This document shows positions 7,985 through 15,043 of a stretch of 64,000 bases of DNA, one piece after another; positions within the stretch are counted from its first letter, which is position 1; each line of letters begins with the position of its first letter. The stretch comes from Thermoanaerobaculales bacterium. Its GTDB lineage: Bacteria > Acidobacteriota > Thermoanaerobaculia > Thermoanaerobaculales > Sulfomarinibacteraceae. The translations under genes were made by a program, and so were the position numbers. The stretch spans positions 27,048-91,047 of the forward strand of contig JALOLD010000010.1 of assembly GCA_025456145.1 (NCBI GenBank), in the 5' to 3' direction. Under the pieces are notes generated by a model. That model saw only the letters and a program-made list of their open reading frames with translations, ran no database searches and was not told the origin of the DNA.

Positions 7985-10390
7985 TCAGGGACCGAAGGTC
8001 CTCGCCCGGTACGAGCTGACGACGACGGTCATCGAGCTCGCCGGCATGAGCACGGCGGCGAGCAACGGGTGCATGTGGCCGAGCATCGCCAGGGTGACGG
8101 CGACCGCGTTGTAGGCGAGGGAGAAGACGAGGTTGCGGCGGATCACGGTCAAGGTGCGGCGCGAGCCGTCGAGCAGCCGGACCAGCGGCTCGAGCCCCGG
8201 CGTGCCGAGGTAGACGTCGGCCGCCGCGAGGGCCGCCTCGGCGCCGCCGTGGACGCCGATCCCGACCGTGGCGGCGGCGAGAGCCGCCGCGTCGTTGACG
8301 CCGTCGCCGACCATCGCCACCGGTCCCGCCTCGGCGGCCTCGCGGACTCGGGCCAGCTTGTCCTCCGGGCTCGCTCCGCCGCGGCTGTCCGCTGCCTCGA
8401 GGCCGAGCTGAGGGGCGAGCGCGCGCACCGTTCCGGGGTGGTCGCCGGACAGGATCTCGACCCGCCAGCCGCGCGCCTCGATGGCGCGGATCGAGGCGGC
8501 GGCATCGGCGCGTACCGGGTCGCCGAGGGCGGCCACCGCGACCACCCGGCCGCCGAGCCCGACGGCGACCGGGGTCAGGCCGTCGCCGACGGCCTCGTCG
8601 ACCGCCGCGGCGAGGGGCGTCGGCAGCGCGCCGAGGCGAGCGGCGACAAAGACCGGCGCGCCGGCGACCAGCTCGCGGCCGGCGACCACGGCGCTGATCC
8701 CCTTCCCGGGGTGCTGGACGACCCCCTCGGGATCGCCGACCCCCTCGATGTCGACCCCCGCCGCCAGCGCCGCCGCCACCGGGTGGGTCGAGTGGGCCTC
8801 GACCGCGGCGAGGGTCCGCCGGACCCCGGGGTCGCCGGCCCAGCGGACGACGGCGAGCCGGCCCTCGGTCACGGTCCCGGTCTTGTCGAGGATCATCCTC
8901 CCGGGGCGCGCCAGCACCTCGAGGGCATCGCCCCCCTTGACCAGGATGCCGGCCCGGGCGGCGTTGCCGACCGCGGCGCTGACCGCGAGGGGGGTCGCCA
9001 GGCCGAGGGCGCAGGGGCAGCTGACGATGAGCAGCGCGACCGCGTTCTCGACCGCCCGCGAGGGGTCGGTCCTCAGCCAGAGTGCGAGGGTGACGAGGGC
9101 CAGGGTGAGCACCACGAGGACGAACCAGCCCGAGATCCGATCGGCGAGCAGAACCACCGGCGCCCGCCGCCGCGCGCCCTCCTCGACCAGCCGAAGCAGC
9201 CGACCGAGCCGGGTGTCGGCGCCCGCGGTGCGGACCTCGATCTCGAGCCGTCCGGTGAGGCTGGTGGTACCGGCGTGGACCGGGTCGCCGGCAGCGACCC
9301 GAACCGGCCGCGACTCGCCGGTGAGCAGCGACAGGTCGAGGCTCGACGAGCCGGCGACGACCACGCCGTCGGCCGGTGCGGTCTCGCCGGCGCGCAGCTC
9401 GACGACCATCCCCGGCTGGAGGGCCGCCGCCGGAAGCTCGCGCACCGCACCGTCCTCGAGGACCCGTGCGGTCGTCGGGGCGAGGGCGAAGAGCAGCTCG
9501 GTGGCGCGGGCCGCGCGCCGCTGCTGACGACGCTGCAGCCAGCGCCCGATGAGCAGGAAGAAGACCAGCACCGTCACCGAGTCGAAGTAGATCTCGCCGA
9601 TGTCGCGGATGGTGTTGGCGAGGCCCCAGGCGAAGGCGGCGAGCACCCCGATCGAGATCGGGACGTCCATGTGCAGGGTGCGCGTCCTCAGCGCGCCCCA
9701 GGCGCCGCGGTAGAAGAGCTGGGCGCACCACAGGACCGACGGCAGGGTGAGGGCCAGGCTCGCCCAGCGAAAGAGAGCGCGGTGGGTCTCGGCGATTCCG
9801 TGGAAGTGGCCGCCGTAGAGGGCGAAGGCGAGCAGCATGACGTTGCCGGCGATCGCGCCGGCGACCGCGATGCGGATCAGCAGGGCCCGGTCCTCGCGGC
9901 GCTCGATGTCGCGGGCGGCGACGCCGTGGAAGGGGTGGGGTGGGTAGCCGATCGAGTCGAGAAAGCGGGCGATCGCCCCGAGCCGGGTCGCCTCCGGATC
10001 CCAGACCACGGTGGCCAGGGAGCGGCCGACGTCGAGCCTGGCCTCGGCAACCCCCGAGATGACCAGCGGCGTCTTCTCGACCAGCCACACGCAGGCCGCG
10101 CAGTGCACCCCCTCGAGGTAGAGCTCGACGGTGCACAGGCCGTCGGCGCGGGTCGTGCAGTAGAGCTCGGCGAAGGAGGGGTCGTCGAAGTGCTCATGGC
10201 TCCCGCCGCGGCCGCGGGCGGCCTGCTCCGGGGCGTCGAGCCGGCGCTTGAGATCGTAGTAGGCCTCGAGCCCGGCGCCGTGGATCGCCTGGAAGGCGAC
10301 CCGGCAGCCCGAGCAGCAGAACTGGAGCTCGGCGCCATCCTCGACGAGACCCGCCGGAACCGGCAGACCGCAGTGGGAGCAGTCGGTCAC
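7985..10390 (-). CDS. ccoI: Cu-transporting P1B-type ATPase CcoI/FixI
   Basis: 801 residues from GTG 10390. The N-terminus carries CSHCGLPV (4-11) and FCCSGC (24-29), the Cys-rich domain specific to FixI/CcoI ATPases. An HMA domain follows with GVHCAACVW (CxxC 98-101). Then come the membrane helices, the SCPCALG ion-binding motif (about 457), the phosphorylated DKTGTVTEG (about 500), STHPVA, and MVGDGVNDAAAL. CcoI exports copper to the periplasm for assembly of the heme-Cu centre of cbb3 oxidase. The cbb3 genes lie a little upstream on the same strand, with a DUF4082 gene between. CopA-type detoxification is less likely because of the N-terminal Cys domain and the context. Confidence 0.92.
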   Translation of the reverse strand: MTDCSHCGLPVPAGLVEDGAELQFCCSGCRVAFQAIHGAGLEAYYDLKRRLDAPEQAARGRGGSHEHFDDPSFAELYCTTRADGLCTVELYLEGVHCAACVWLVEKTPLVISGVAEARLDVGRSLATVVWDPEATRLGAIARFLDSIGYPPHPFHGVAARDIERREDRALLIRIAVAGAIAGNVMLLAFALYGGHFHGIAETHRALFRWASLALTLPSVLWCAQLFYRGAWGALRTRTLHMDVPISIGVLAAFAWGLANTIRDIGEIYFDSVTVLVFFLLIGRWLQRRQQRRAARATELLFALAPTTARVLEDGAVRELPAAALQPGMVVELRAGETAPADGVVVAGSSSLDLSLLTGESRPVRVAAGDPVHAGTTSLTGRLEIEVRTAGADTRLGRLLRLVEEGARRRAPVVLLADRISGWFVLVVLTLALVTLALWLRTDPSRAVENAVALLIVSCPCALGLATPLAVSAAVGNAARAGILVKGGDALEVLARPGRMILDKTGTVTEGRLAVVRWAGDPGVRRTLAAVEAHSTHPVAAALAAGVDIEGVGDPEGVVQHPGKGISAVVAGRELVAGAPVFVAARLGALPTPLAAAVDEAVGDGLTPVAVGLGGRVVAVAALGDPVRADAAASIRAIEARGWRVEILSGDHPGTVRALAPQLGLEAADSRGGASPEDKLARVREAAEAGPVAMVGDGVNDAAALAAATVGIGVHGGAEAALAAADVYLGTPGLEPLVRLLDGSRRTLTVIRRNLVFSLAYNAVAVTLAMLGHMHPLLAAVLMPASSMTVVVSSYRARTFGP

Positions 10391-10596
10391 CGCGGCATCA
10401 TCTCACGGGGCGACGGTGACCGACTCTGAGGATCGCCGCTCGGCGAGCGGTCGATGGCGGCGCAGGCGGACGGCGACCGGGCCCCGGAGAAGCACCGCTG
10501 GAGTGCGATGCCGATGCGATGTCCTTACAGGGTTGCGGTCCACGTGCTCCGCCCGGCCCGACCGTGTCCTCCGAGCTTCTCGGCCTCGCAGGGTTC

Positions 10597-10625
10597 TTGA
10601 CACGCGGAACCTTAAACGGTATGAC
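10597..10625 (+). promoter_or_regulatory. sigma70-type promoter for the DUF4082 gene
   Basis: TTGACA at 10597-10602, a 17-base spacer, and TATGAC at 10620-10625 (4 of 6 to consensus). The predicted transcript would start near 10632, giving a leader of about 45 bases with an AGGGAGGTG ribosome-binding site before ATG 10675. Confidence 0.6.
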
Positions 10626-10674
10626 GGCTGCGAGTCTATCGGCTTCCGGATCGTTCCGCTCAGGGAGGTGCCCG

Positions 10675-11265
10675 ATGATGCGTCGTGGTCTCACCTTACT
10701 CGCAGTGCTCATGATGGGTGCGCCGGCGGTGATGGCCCAGGGCGTGACAGGTTTCACCGGAGGATCGCAGTTTCCCATCTACTACGGCAGCTCGACCGGT
10801 GATGTCATCGGCTTTCGTTTCACCGTGAGCGCGCCGCTCGAGGTCGACCAGCTCGGGGTGTGGAACGCGGACACCGCGACCGGTGCACCGGGCCTCACCT
10901 CGACCCACCAGGTCGGAATCTGGGATCAGGCACAGGCGCTCGTCGCCTCGGTCACGGTCGACCCGGCGACCGGGACCCCGGTCGGCCAGTGGACCTACGC
11001 CGCGATCACCCCGGTGACCTTGATGCCTGGTCAGACCTACACCGCGGGCGTGCTCTACACCGCGACCGACAACGACAGCTACCTCTCGGGAGTATCGAGC
11101 CTGACCACCGACCCGAACGTCACCTGGGTCCAGTCGGTTTACCCGTCGGCGGGGAGCCTCGGCTTCGTCTACCCGGTCAACAACTCGACCTCGAACGGCC
11201 GGTTCGGCCCGAACTTCATCTTCACGGTGGTCCCGGTCGAGCTCCAGAGCTTCTCGGTCGAGTGA
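10675..11265 (+). CDS. secreted DUF4082-domain protein
   Basis: 196 residues from ATG 10675 (or 10678), preceded by GGGAGGTG; upstream in-frame codons lack these signals. A signal peptide (RRGLTLLAVLMMGAPAVMAQ) is followed by one DUF4082-like domain. FRFTVSAPLEVDQLGVWN, STHQVGIWDQ and MPGQTYTAGVLYTATDND match the beta-sandwich pattern found in extracellular surface and adhesion proteins. The C-terminus VVPVELQSFSVE resembles the short tail that precedes sorting or anchoring regions in related secreted proteins, but no anchor is visible. It has its own promoter and is inserted, in opposite orientation, in the middle of the cbb3 assembly genes. Confidence 0.75.
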   Translation: MMRRGLTLLAVLMMGAPAVMAQGVTGFTGGSQFPIYYGSSTGDVIGFRFTVSAPLEVDQLGVWNADTATGAPGLTSTHQVGIWDQAQALVASVTVDPATGTPVGQWTYAAITPVTLMPGQTYTAGVLYTATDNDSYLSGVSSLTTDPNVTWVQSVYPSAGSLGFVYPVNNSTSNGRFGPNFIFTVVPVELQSFSVE

Positions 11266-11282
11266 GCTGAGCCCGTAGCGGC

Positions 11283-12044
11283 TCAGTCCCCGCAGCAGGG
11301 CGGCGGGTCGTCGGCCGAGGGGAGCTCGGTCGTATGGGTGTGCTTCTCGACCGCCGCCATCACCGTGCCCGGCCGGCCGATGATGGCGTACAGCCCGAGG
11401 GCGACGAGGATCAGGGCGGTGACGGCCGGAATGTGGCGGCGCAGCGGAATGCCGGCGAGCTGCGCGCCGAGCCCGAGGGCGAGCAGCGCCGGCACGGTGC
11501 CCGCCCAGAAGGCGGCCATGACCGCGGCGCCGGCTACCGCCGAGCCGGTACCGGCGGCGGTGACGACGAAGGCCCACAGCCAGCCGCAGGGGAGCACGCC
11601 CGAGAGCAGCCCGACCGCCGCCGCGCGCACCACCGGCGGACGCTCGCCGATCACCGAGAGGCCCCGCGCGAGCCAGTTCGAGATCGCCGAGCCCCGGCGG
11701 TGGGCGAGGATCCTCACCCCGCCGATCCGGAGCAGCGCGAGGATCCCCCAGGCCACCATCACCACGCCCGCGGCCACCGCGGCGGCGCGCTGGAAGCCGG
11801 CGAGCGACCCGGCCAGGTCGAGGGCCGCGCCGATTGCGCCCGCCGCCGCGCCGAGCAGCGAGTAGGCGGCGAGCCGCCCCCCGGAGTAGGCGGCGTGGCT
11901 GATGAGCCGTCGCACGCCCGCCGAGCCGTCGGCGCCCGAGTAGAAGGCGACGAAGCCGCCGCACATGCCGACGCAGTGCAGGCTGCCCAGCAGGCTCGCG
12001 AGGAAGACAGTCGTGAGAAGGGTGATCATTGCCGCATTCGCCAC
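11283..12044 (-). CDS. SafE/TauE-like (DsbD_2) membrane protein of the cbb3 cluster
   Basis: 253 residues from GTG 12044, directly after the fixH stop, or 248 from ATG 12029. Six or seven hydrophobic segments are visible. The first carries SLHCVGMCGGF, the Cys-containing motif typical of the 'sulfite exporter TauE/SafE, DsbD_2-like' proteins that accompany cbb3 gene clusters. The motif suggests thiol or copper handling during oxidase assembly; function is inferred from family and context. The C-terminal PPCCGD tail has two adjacent Cys, which could also bind metal. It is the last gene of the rrf2-cco operon. Confidence 0.8.
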   Translation of the reverse strand: MANAAMITLLTTVFLASLLGSLHCVGMCGGFVAFYSGADGSAGVRRLISHAAYSGGRLAAYSLLGAAAGAIGAALDLAGSLAGFQRAAAVAAGVVMVAWGILALLRIGGVRILAHRRGSAISNWLARGLSVIGERPPVVRAAAVGLLSGVLPCGWLWAFVVTAAGTGSAVAGAAVMAAFWAGTVPALLALGLGAQLAGIPLRRHIPAVTALILVALGLYAIIGRPGTVMAAVEKHTHTTELPSADDPPPCCGD

Positions 12045-12536
12045 CTACTCTGGGAGTTCGGTGTAGATGTGTCGCGTATCTCGATGTGTATACACGTCCT
12101 GATCCCGCGTGACCTCGAAGCGGAGCTCCCAGCGGCCGTTGCCGTGCATCGGGATCGCCGCCTCGTAGCCTTCCCGGCTCGGGCCCAGGATCGCGGTGAG
12201 GACCTCGTCCCGTCGGACGTTGGAGAACGCCTCGGCGGCGATTCGGGCGCCGGTGACCGGCACGCCGGCGTCGTCGACCAGGGTCGCGCGGAGGACCGGG
12301 TCCGCGCCCTCCGCGGCAGGCACGACCGTGAACTCGAGCCGCCAGCCGAGCTCGGCGTTGCGTCGCTCCTGGGCCCGCCGCTCGTCCCAGGCCAGGGCCT
12401 TGGCGTAGTAGTCGGGCTCGACCGCGTAGGAGTCGTTGGTCGTCGCCACCCAGACCATCGCCGCCATGACCAGCACGTGCAGCGCCAGCGCTCCGGCGAT
12501 CACCGCCGGCCAGAGCACACCCGGCTTGATCTTCAT
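12045..12536 (-). CDS. ccoH: FixH/CcoH family cbb3 assembly protein
   Basis: 163 residues from ATG 12536; an in-frame start further upstream would translate part of the intergenic repeat. One N-terminal transmembrane helix (GVLWPAVIAGALALHVLVMA) is followed by SYAVEPDYYAKALAWDE, the FixH signature. A periplasmic beta domain then carries ATLVDDAGVPVTGARI and GRWELRFEVTRDQDVY. FixH/CcoH helps assemble and stabilise the CcoNOQP complex. The stop abuts the start of the SafE-like gene. Confidence 0.87.
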   Translation of the reverse strand: MKIKPGVLWPAVIAGALALHVLVMAAMVWVATTNDSYAVEPDYYAKALAWDERRAQERRNAELGWRLEFTVVPAAEGADPVLRATLVDDAGVPVTGARIAAEAFSNVRRDEVLTAILGPSREGYEAAIPMHGNGRWELRFEVTRDQDVYTHRDTRHIYTELPE

Positions 12537-12564
12537 CGCGCAGCCTCCGATTGGTGAGTGTCGT

Positions 12565-12647
12565 CGTCGCAACCACAAAGACACAAAGACACGAAGGGGA
12601 TTCCCTCCACCTTTTCATCGTGTCTCGGTGCCTTCGAGTTTGCGACG
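12565..12647. repeat. hairpin repeat, family of CACAAAGACAC arms (copy 1)
   Basis: The left arm begins CGTCGCAACCACAAAGACAC and the right arm ends GAGTTTGCGACG. The arms pair over about 32 bases with some 25 matches around a loop of about 19 bases. It lies between ccoG and fixH inside the operon, so it would be transcribed as a stem-loop. Three related sequences occur elsewhere in the window. Confidence 0.75.
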
Positions 12648-12690
12648 TTGGGAACGCCGCACGGGCTATCGAACATGAGCTCGAGACCCG

Positions 12691-14085
12691 TCATGACGAG
12701 GGCCCCAACAGCCGGTAGGATCGGTCTTCCTCGAAGTCGACGCCGTCGCTGATGCGGAGCGTGATCTCGAGCTCGCCTCCGGTGAAGGCCGATGGCGGCG
12801 CGTTGACGAATGCGACGGTCAGCTCGCTGTCTCCGCCGGCGACGGCCAGCGGGTTCTCGGGGGCGATCAGGGTCAACCCGGCGCCGCCGACCAACGACAG
12901 GGTGTAGCTGCGCTCCCCGTCGGTCCGGTTGGCGATCTTGATCCTCAGCTGGTTCGTCACCTCGCCCGACGGCAGCACGGTGAACGGGGCGCCGAGCCCG
13001 CGCAGGATGGTGACGTCGGCGTTCGACTTGCCGGCCAGCGAGAAGGCGAGGGCGCCGAACATCACGACGAGGATGGTCGAGTAGACCACCAGCCGGGGTC
13101 GGAGGAACCGCCGGCGCCCGCTCTCGAGCTCGGCCTGGGAGGTGTAGCGGACGAGACCCCGCGGCAGGCCGATCCGGTCCATCACCGCGTCGCAGGCGTC
13201 GATGCACTGGGTGCAGGCGATGCACTCCATCTGCAGCGCGCCGTCACGGATGTCGATTCCGGTCGGGCAGGTCGAGACGCAGAGCCCGCAGTCGACGCAG
13301 TGGCCGGCCGAGCGCTCCTCGCTCTTCCGCCACGGCTTGCGCGGCTCGCCGCGCCGCCGGTCGTAGCCGACGACCAGCGAGTCGCGGTCGAGCAGCACCG
13401 ACTGGAAGCGGCCGTACGGGCAGGCGAGGATGCAGGTCTGCTCGCGGAACCACCCGAAGTCGGCGAGCATCAGGGCGGTGGTCACCAGCATGACGCCGAA
13501 CGGGCCGGGGTGATCGGCCGGCGAGCTCGTCATCCAGCCGAGCAGGCGCTCCCAGCCGACGAAGTAGGCGAGGAAGGTGTTGGCGAGAAAGGCCGAGATG
13601 ACGAAAAAGACCAGGTTCTTGACCAGCCGGCGGGCGGAGGGCCCGCTCCGGTCGATCTCGATCTGGCGGGTGCGGCCACCCTCGATGAGCACCTCGAGCG
13701 GGCGGAAGACGAACTCCATGTACACCGTCTGCGGGCAGGCCCAGCCGCACCAGACCCGGCCCCAGATCGCGGTCACGAGGAAGATCCCGACGAAGATCGC
13801 GAACAGCAGCAGCATCAGCAGAAAGCTGTCGGTGGGCAGGAAGGTCGCGCCGAAGAAGGTGAACTCGCGCCGGCCGATGTCGAGCAGCATGAGCGGTTTG
13901 CCGTTCATTCTGAGGATCGGGATCAGGGTGAAGATCAGGATGAGGGCCCACGCGGTGGCGAGCCGCCTCCGCTGGAATCGCCCCTTCGAGAGCTTGGGCC
14001 GGATGCGACGGCGGCTGCCGTCCCGGTTCATCGTCGAGAGGACCTCCTCCTGAGCCTCGGGGGCGACCGACGTCGGTTGGGTCAT
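12691..14085 (-). CDS. ccoG: cbb3 oxidase accessory ferredoxin-type protein CcoG (RdxA/FixG)
   Basis: 464 residues from ATG 14085. Several membrane helices are present (ATAWALILIFTLIPILRM, FLLMLLLFAIFVGIFLVTAI and others). WGRVWCGWACPQTVYMEFVF is the conserved CcoG/RdxA block. Two cytoplasmic 4Fe-4S motifs follow: HCVDCGLCVSTCPTG, and ECIACTQCIDACD. An Ig-like periplasmic C-terminal domain ends the protein, as is usual. CcoG is a cupric reductase-type factor in copper delivery to cbb3 oxidase. It is in the cco operon downstream of ccoP. Confidence 0.94.
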   Translation of the reverse strand: MTQPTSVAPEAQEEVLSTMNRDGSRRRIRPKLSKGRFQRRRLATAWALILIFTLIPILRMNGKPLMLLDIGRREFTFFGATFLPTDSFLLMLLLFAIFVGIFLVTAIWGRVWCGWACPQTVYMEFVFRPLEVLIEGGRTRQIEIDRSGPSARRLVKNLVFFVISAFLANTFLAYFVGWERLLGWMTSSPADHPGPFGVMLVTTALMLADFGWFREQTCILACPYGRFQSVLLDRDSLVVGYDRRRGEPRKPWRKSEERSAGHCVDCGLCVSTCPTGIDIRDGALQMECIACTQCIDACDAVMDRIGLPRGLVRYTSQAELESGRRRFLRPRLVVYSTILVVMFGALAFSLAGKSNADVTILRGLGAPFTVLPSGEVTNQLRIKIANRTDGERSYTLSLVGGAGLTLIAPENPLAVAGGDSELTVAFVNAPPSAFTGGELEITLRISDGVDFEEDRSYRLLGPSS

Positions 14086-14107
14086 GCGGCGATCCCGGGG
14101 GTGCCCC

Positions 14108-14731
14108 TCACGACTCCTCCTCAACGGCAGCGGCCGCCGGCTCGGGCGGCACCCGCGCTGACTCCACCCCCTGGGGAGCCTTGGGGTTCGGAGGGTCGCT
14201 CCCGAGGAGGCTGCCGACGTGGGCGCTGACCGCGAGCAGCTCGGCGGGCCGCAGCTGACGCTCCCAGGCGAGCATCCCCTTGTCGGTGACGCCCTCGCGA
14301 ACCACCCGGTAGATGTCCATGAGCTGGGCGCCGTGCAGCCAGTAGGAGTCGGTCAGGTTGGGGCCGATCCCGCCCTCGCCGAGCACCCCGTGGCAGGTCG
14401 CGCACTTCGAGGTGAAGACCTTGCGGCCGCCGTTCATCATGCTCTCGTCGTCCATCAGCCCGACGATCATCGCCTCGTCGATCTCGCCCATCGCGAGGAG
14501 CGCCGCCATCTGCTGCTCGGCGGCGAGCATCATCGCCCGGTCGTAGCGGTCGATGTCGAGCATCCCCGGCCCGAAGTGGAAGAACAGGATGTACAGAGGC
14601 GTGAACACGATGGTCGCCCAGAAGATCGCCAGCCACCATCGCGGCAACGGGTTGTCGTACTCCTGGATGCCGTCGTAGGCGTGCTCGAGGAGGTGGTCGT
14701 CGGACGGGGTGCGATCGGTGTGGTCGCTCAT
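14108..14731 (-). CDS. ccoP: cbb3-type oxidase subunit CcoP, short mono-heme form
   Basis: 207 residues from ATG 14731, overlapping the ccoQ stop by ATGA. The N-terminal YDGIQEYDNPLPRWWLAIFW is the CcoP signature, leading into one transmembrane helix. A single cytochrome c domain follows with CATCH (in SKCATCHGVLGEGGIGPNL) and GMLAWERQL supplying the axial Met. Classical CcoP is about 300 residues with two CxxCH motifs; only one is present here, so this version carries one heme c. No second CxxCH was found in the reading frame. Confidence 0.93.
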   Translation of the reverse strand: MSDHTDRTPSDDHLLEHAYDGIQEYDNPLPRWWLAIFWATIVFTPLYILFFHFGPGMLDIDRYDRAMMLAAEQQMAALLAMGEIDEAMIVGLMDDESMMNGGRKVFTSKCATCHGVLGEGGIGPNLTDSYWLHGAQLMDIYRVVREGVTDKGMLAWERQLRPAELLAVSAHVGSLLGSDPPNPKAPQGVESARVPPEPAAAAVEEES

Positions 14732-14907
14732 GACGGGATCTCCGGGTCGTCGTCGAGCGGCAGGTGTCGCGCGTCCTCGTACGACGCCCTGCTGCGGATC
14801 ACGAAAACGTAGAGGACGATCGCGGCAAAGGTGATGAAGCTGACGACCAGGCCGATCTCGGCCCAAGAAGCCAGCCCGGCGGCGCCCATGATGTCCGATA
14901 GCTTCAT
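14728..14907 (-). CDS. ccoQ: cbb3-type oxidase subunit CcoQ
   Basis: 59 residues from ATG 14907. A single transmembrane helix (IGLVVSFITFAAIVLYVFVI) is flanked by a short N-terminus and an acidic C-tail (SYEDARHLPLDDDPEIPS), typical of CcoQ/FixQ. The stop overlaps the ccoP start by four bases. Upstream in-frame codons would translate the hairpin repeat, so the later ATG is preferred. Confidence 0.86.
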   Translation of the reverse strand: MKLSDIMGAAGLASWAEIGLVVSFITFAAIVLYVFVIRSRASYEDARHLPLDDDPEIPS

Positions 14908-14935
14908 GACCAGCCCTCCGCATCGCATCCAATTC

Positions 14936-15030
14936 CGTCGCAACCACCAAGGCACAAAGACACAAAGAGATTCACGAAGGGTCTCTCGTTGAGTTCTCCT
15001 TCGTGTCTTCGTGTCTTCGTGGTTGTGACG
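14936..15030. repeat. hairpin repeat, family of CACAAAGACAC arms (copy 2)
   Basis: The left arm starts CGTCGCAACCACCAAGGCAC and the right arm ends CTTCGTGGTTGTGACG. The arms pair with about 26 matches in 31 around a loop of about 33 bases. It sits between ccoNO and ccoQ in the same operon as copy 1. Confidence 0.78.
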
Positions 15031-15043
15031 GCTGCCGGACCGA

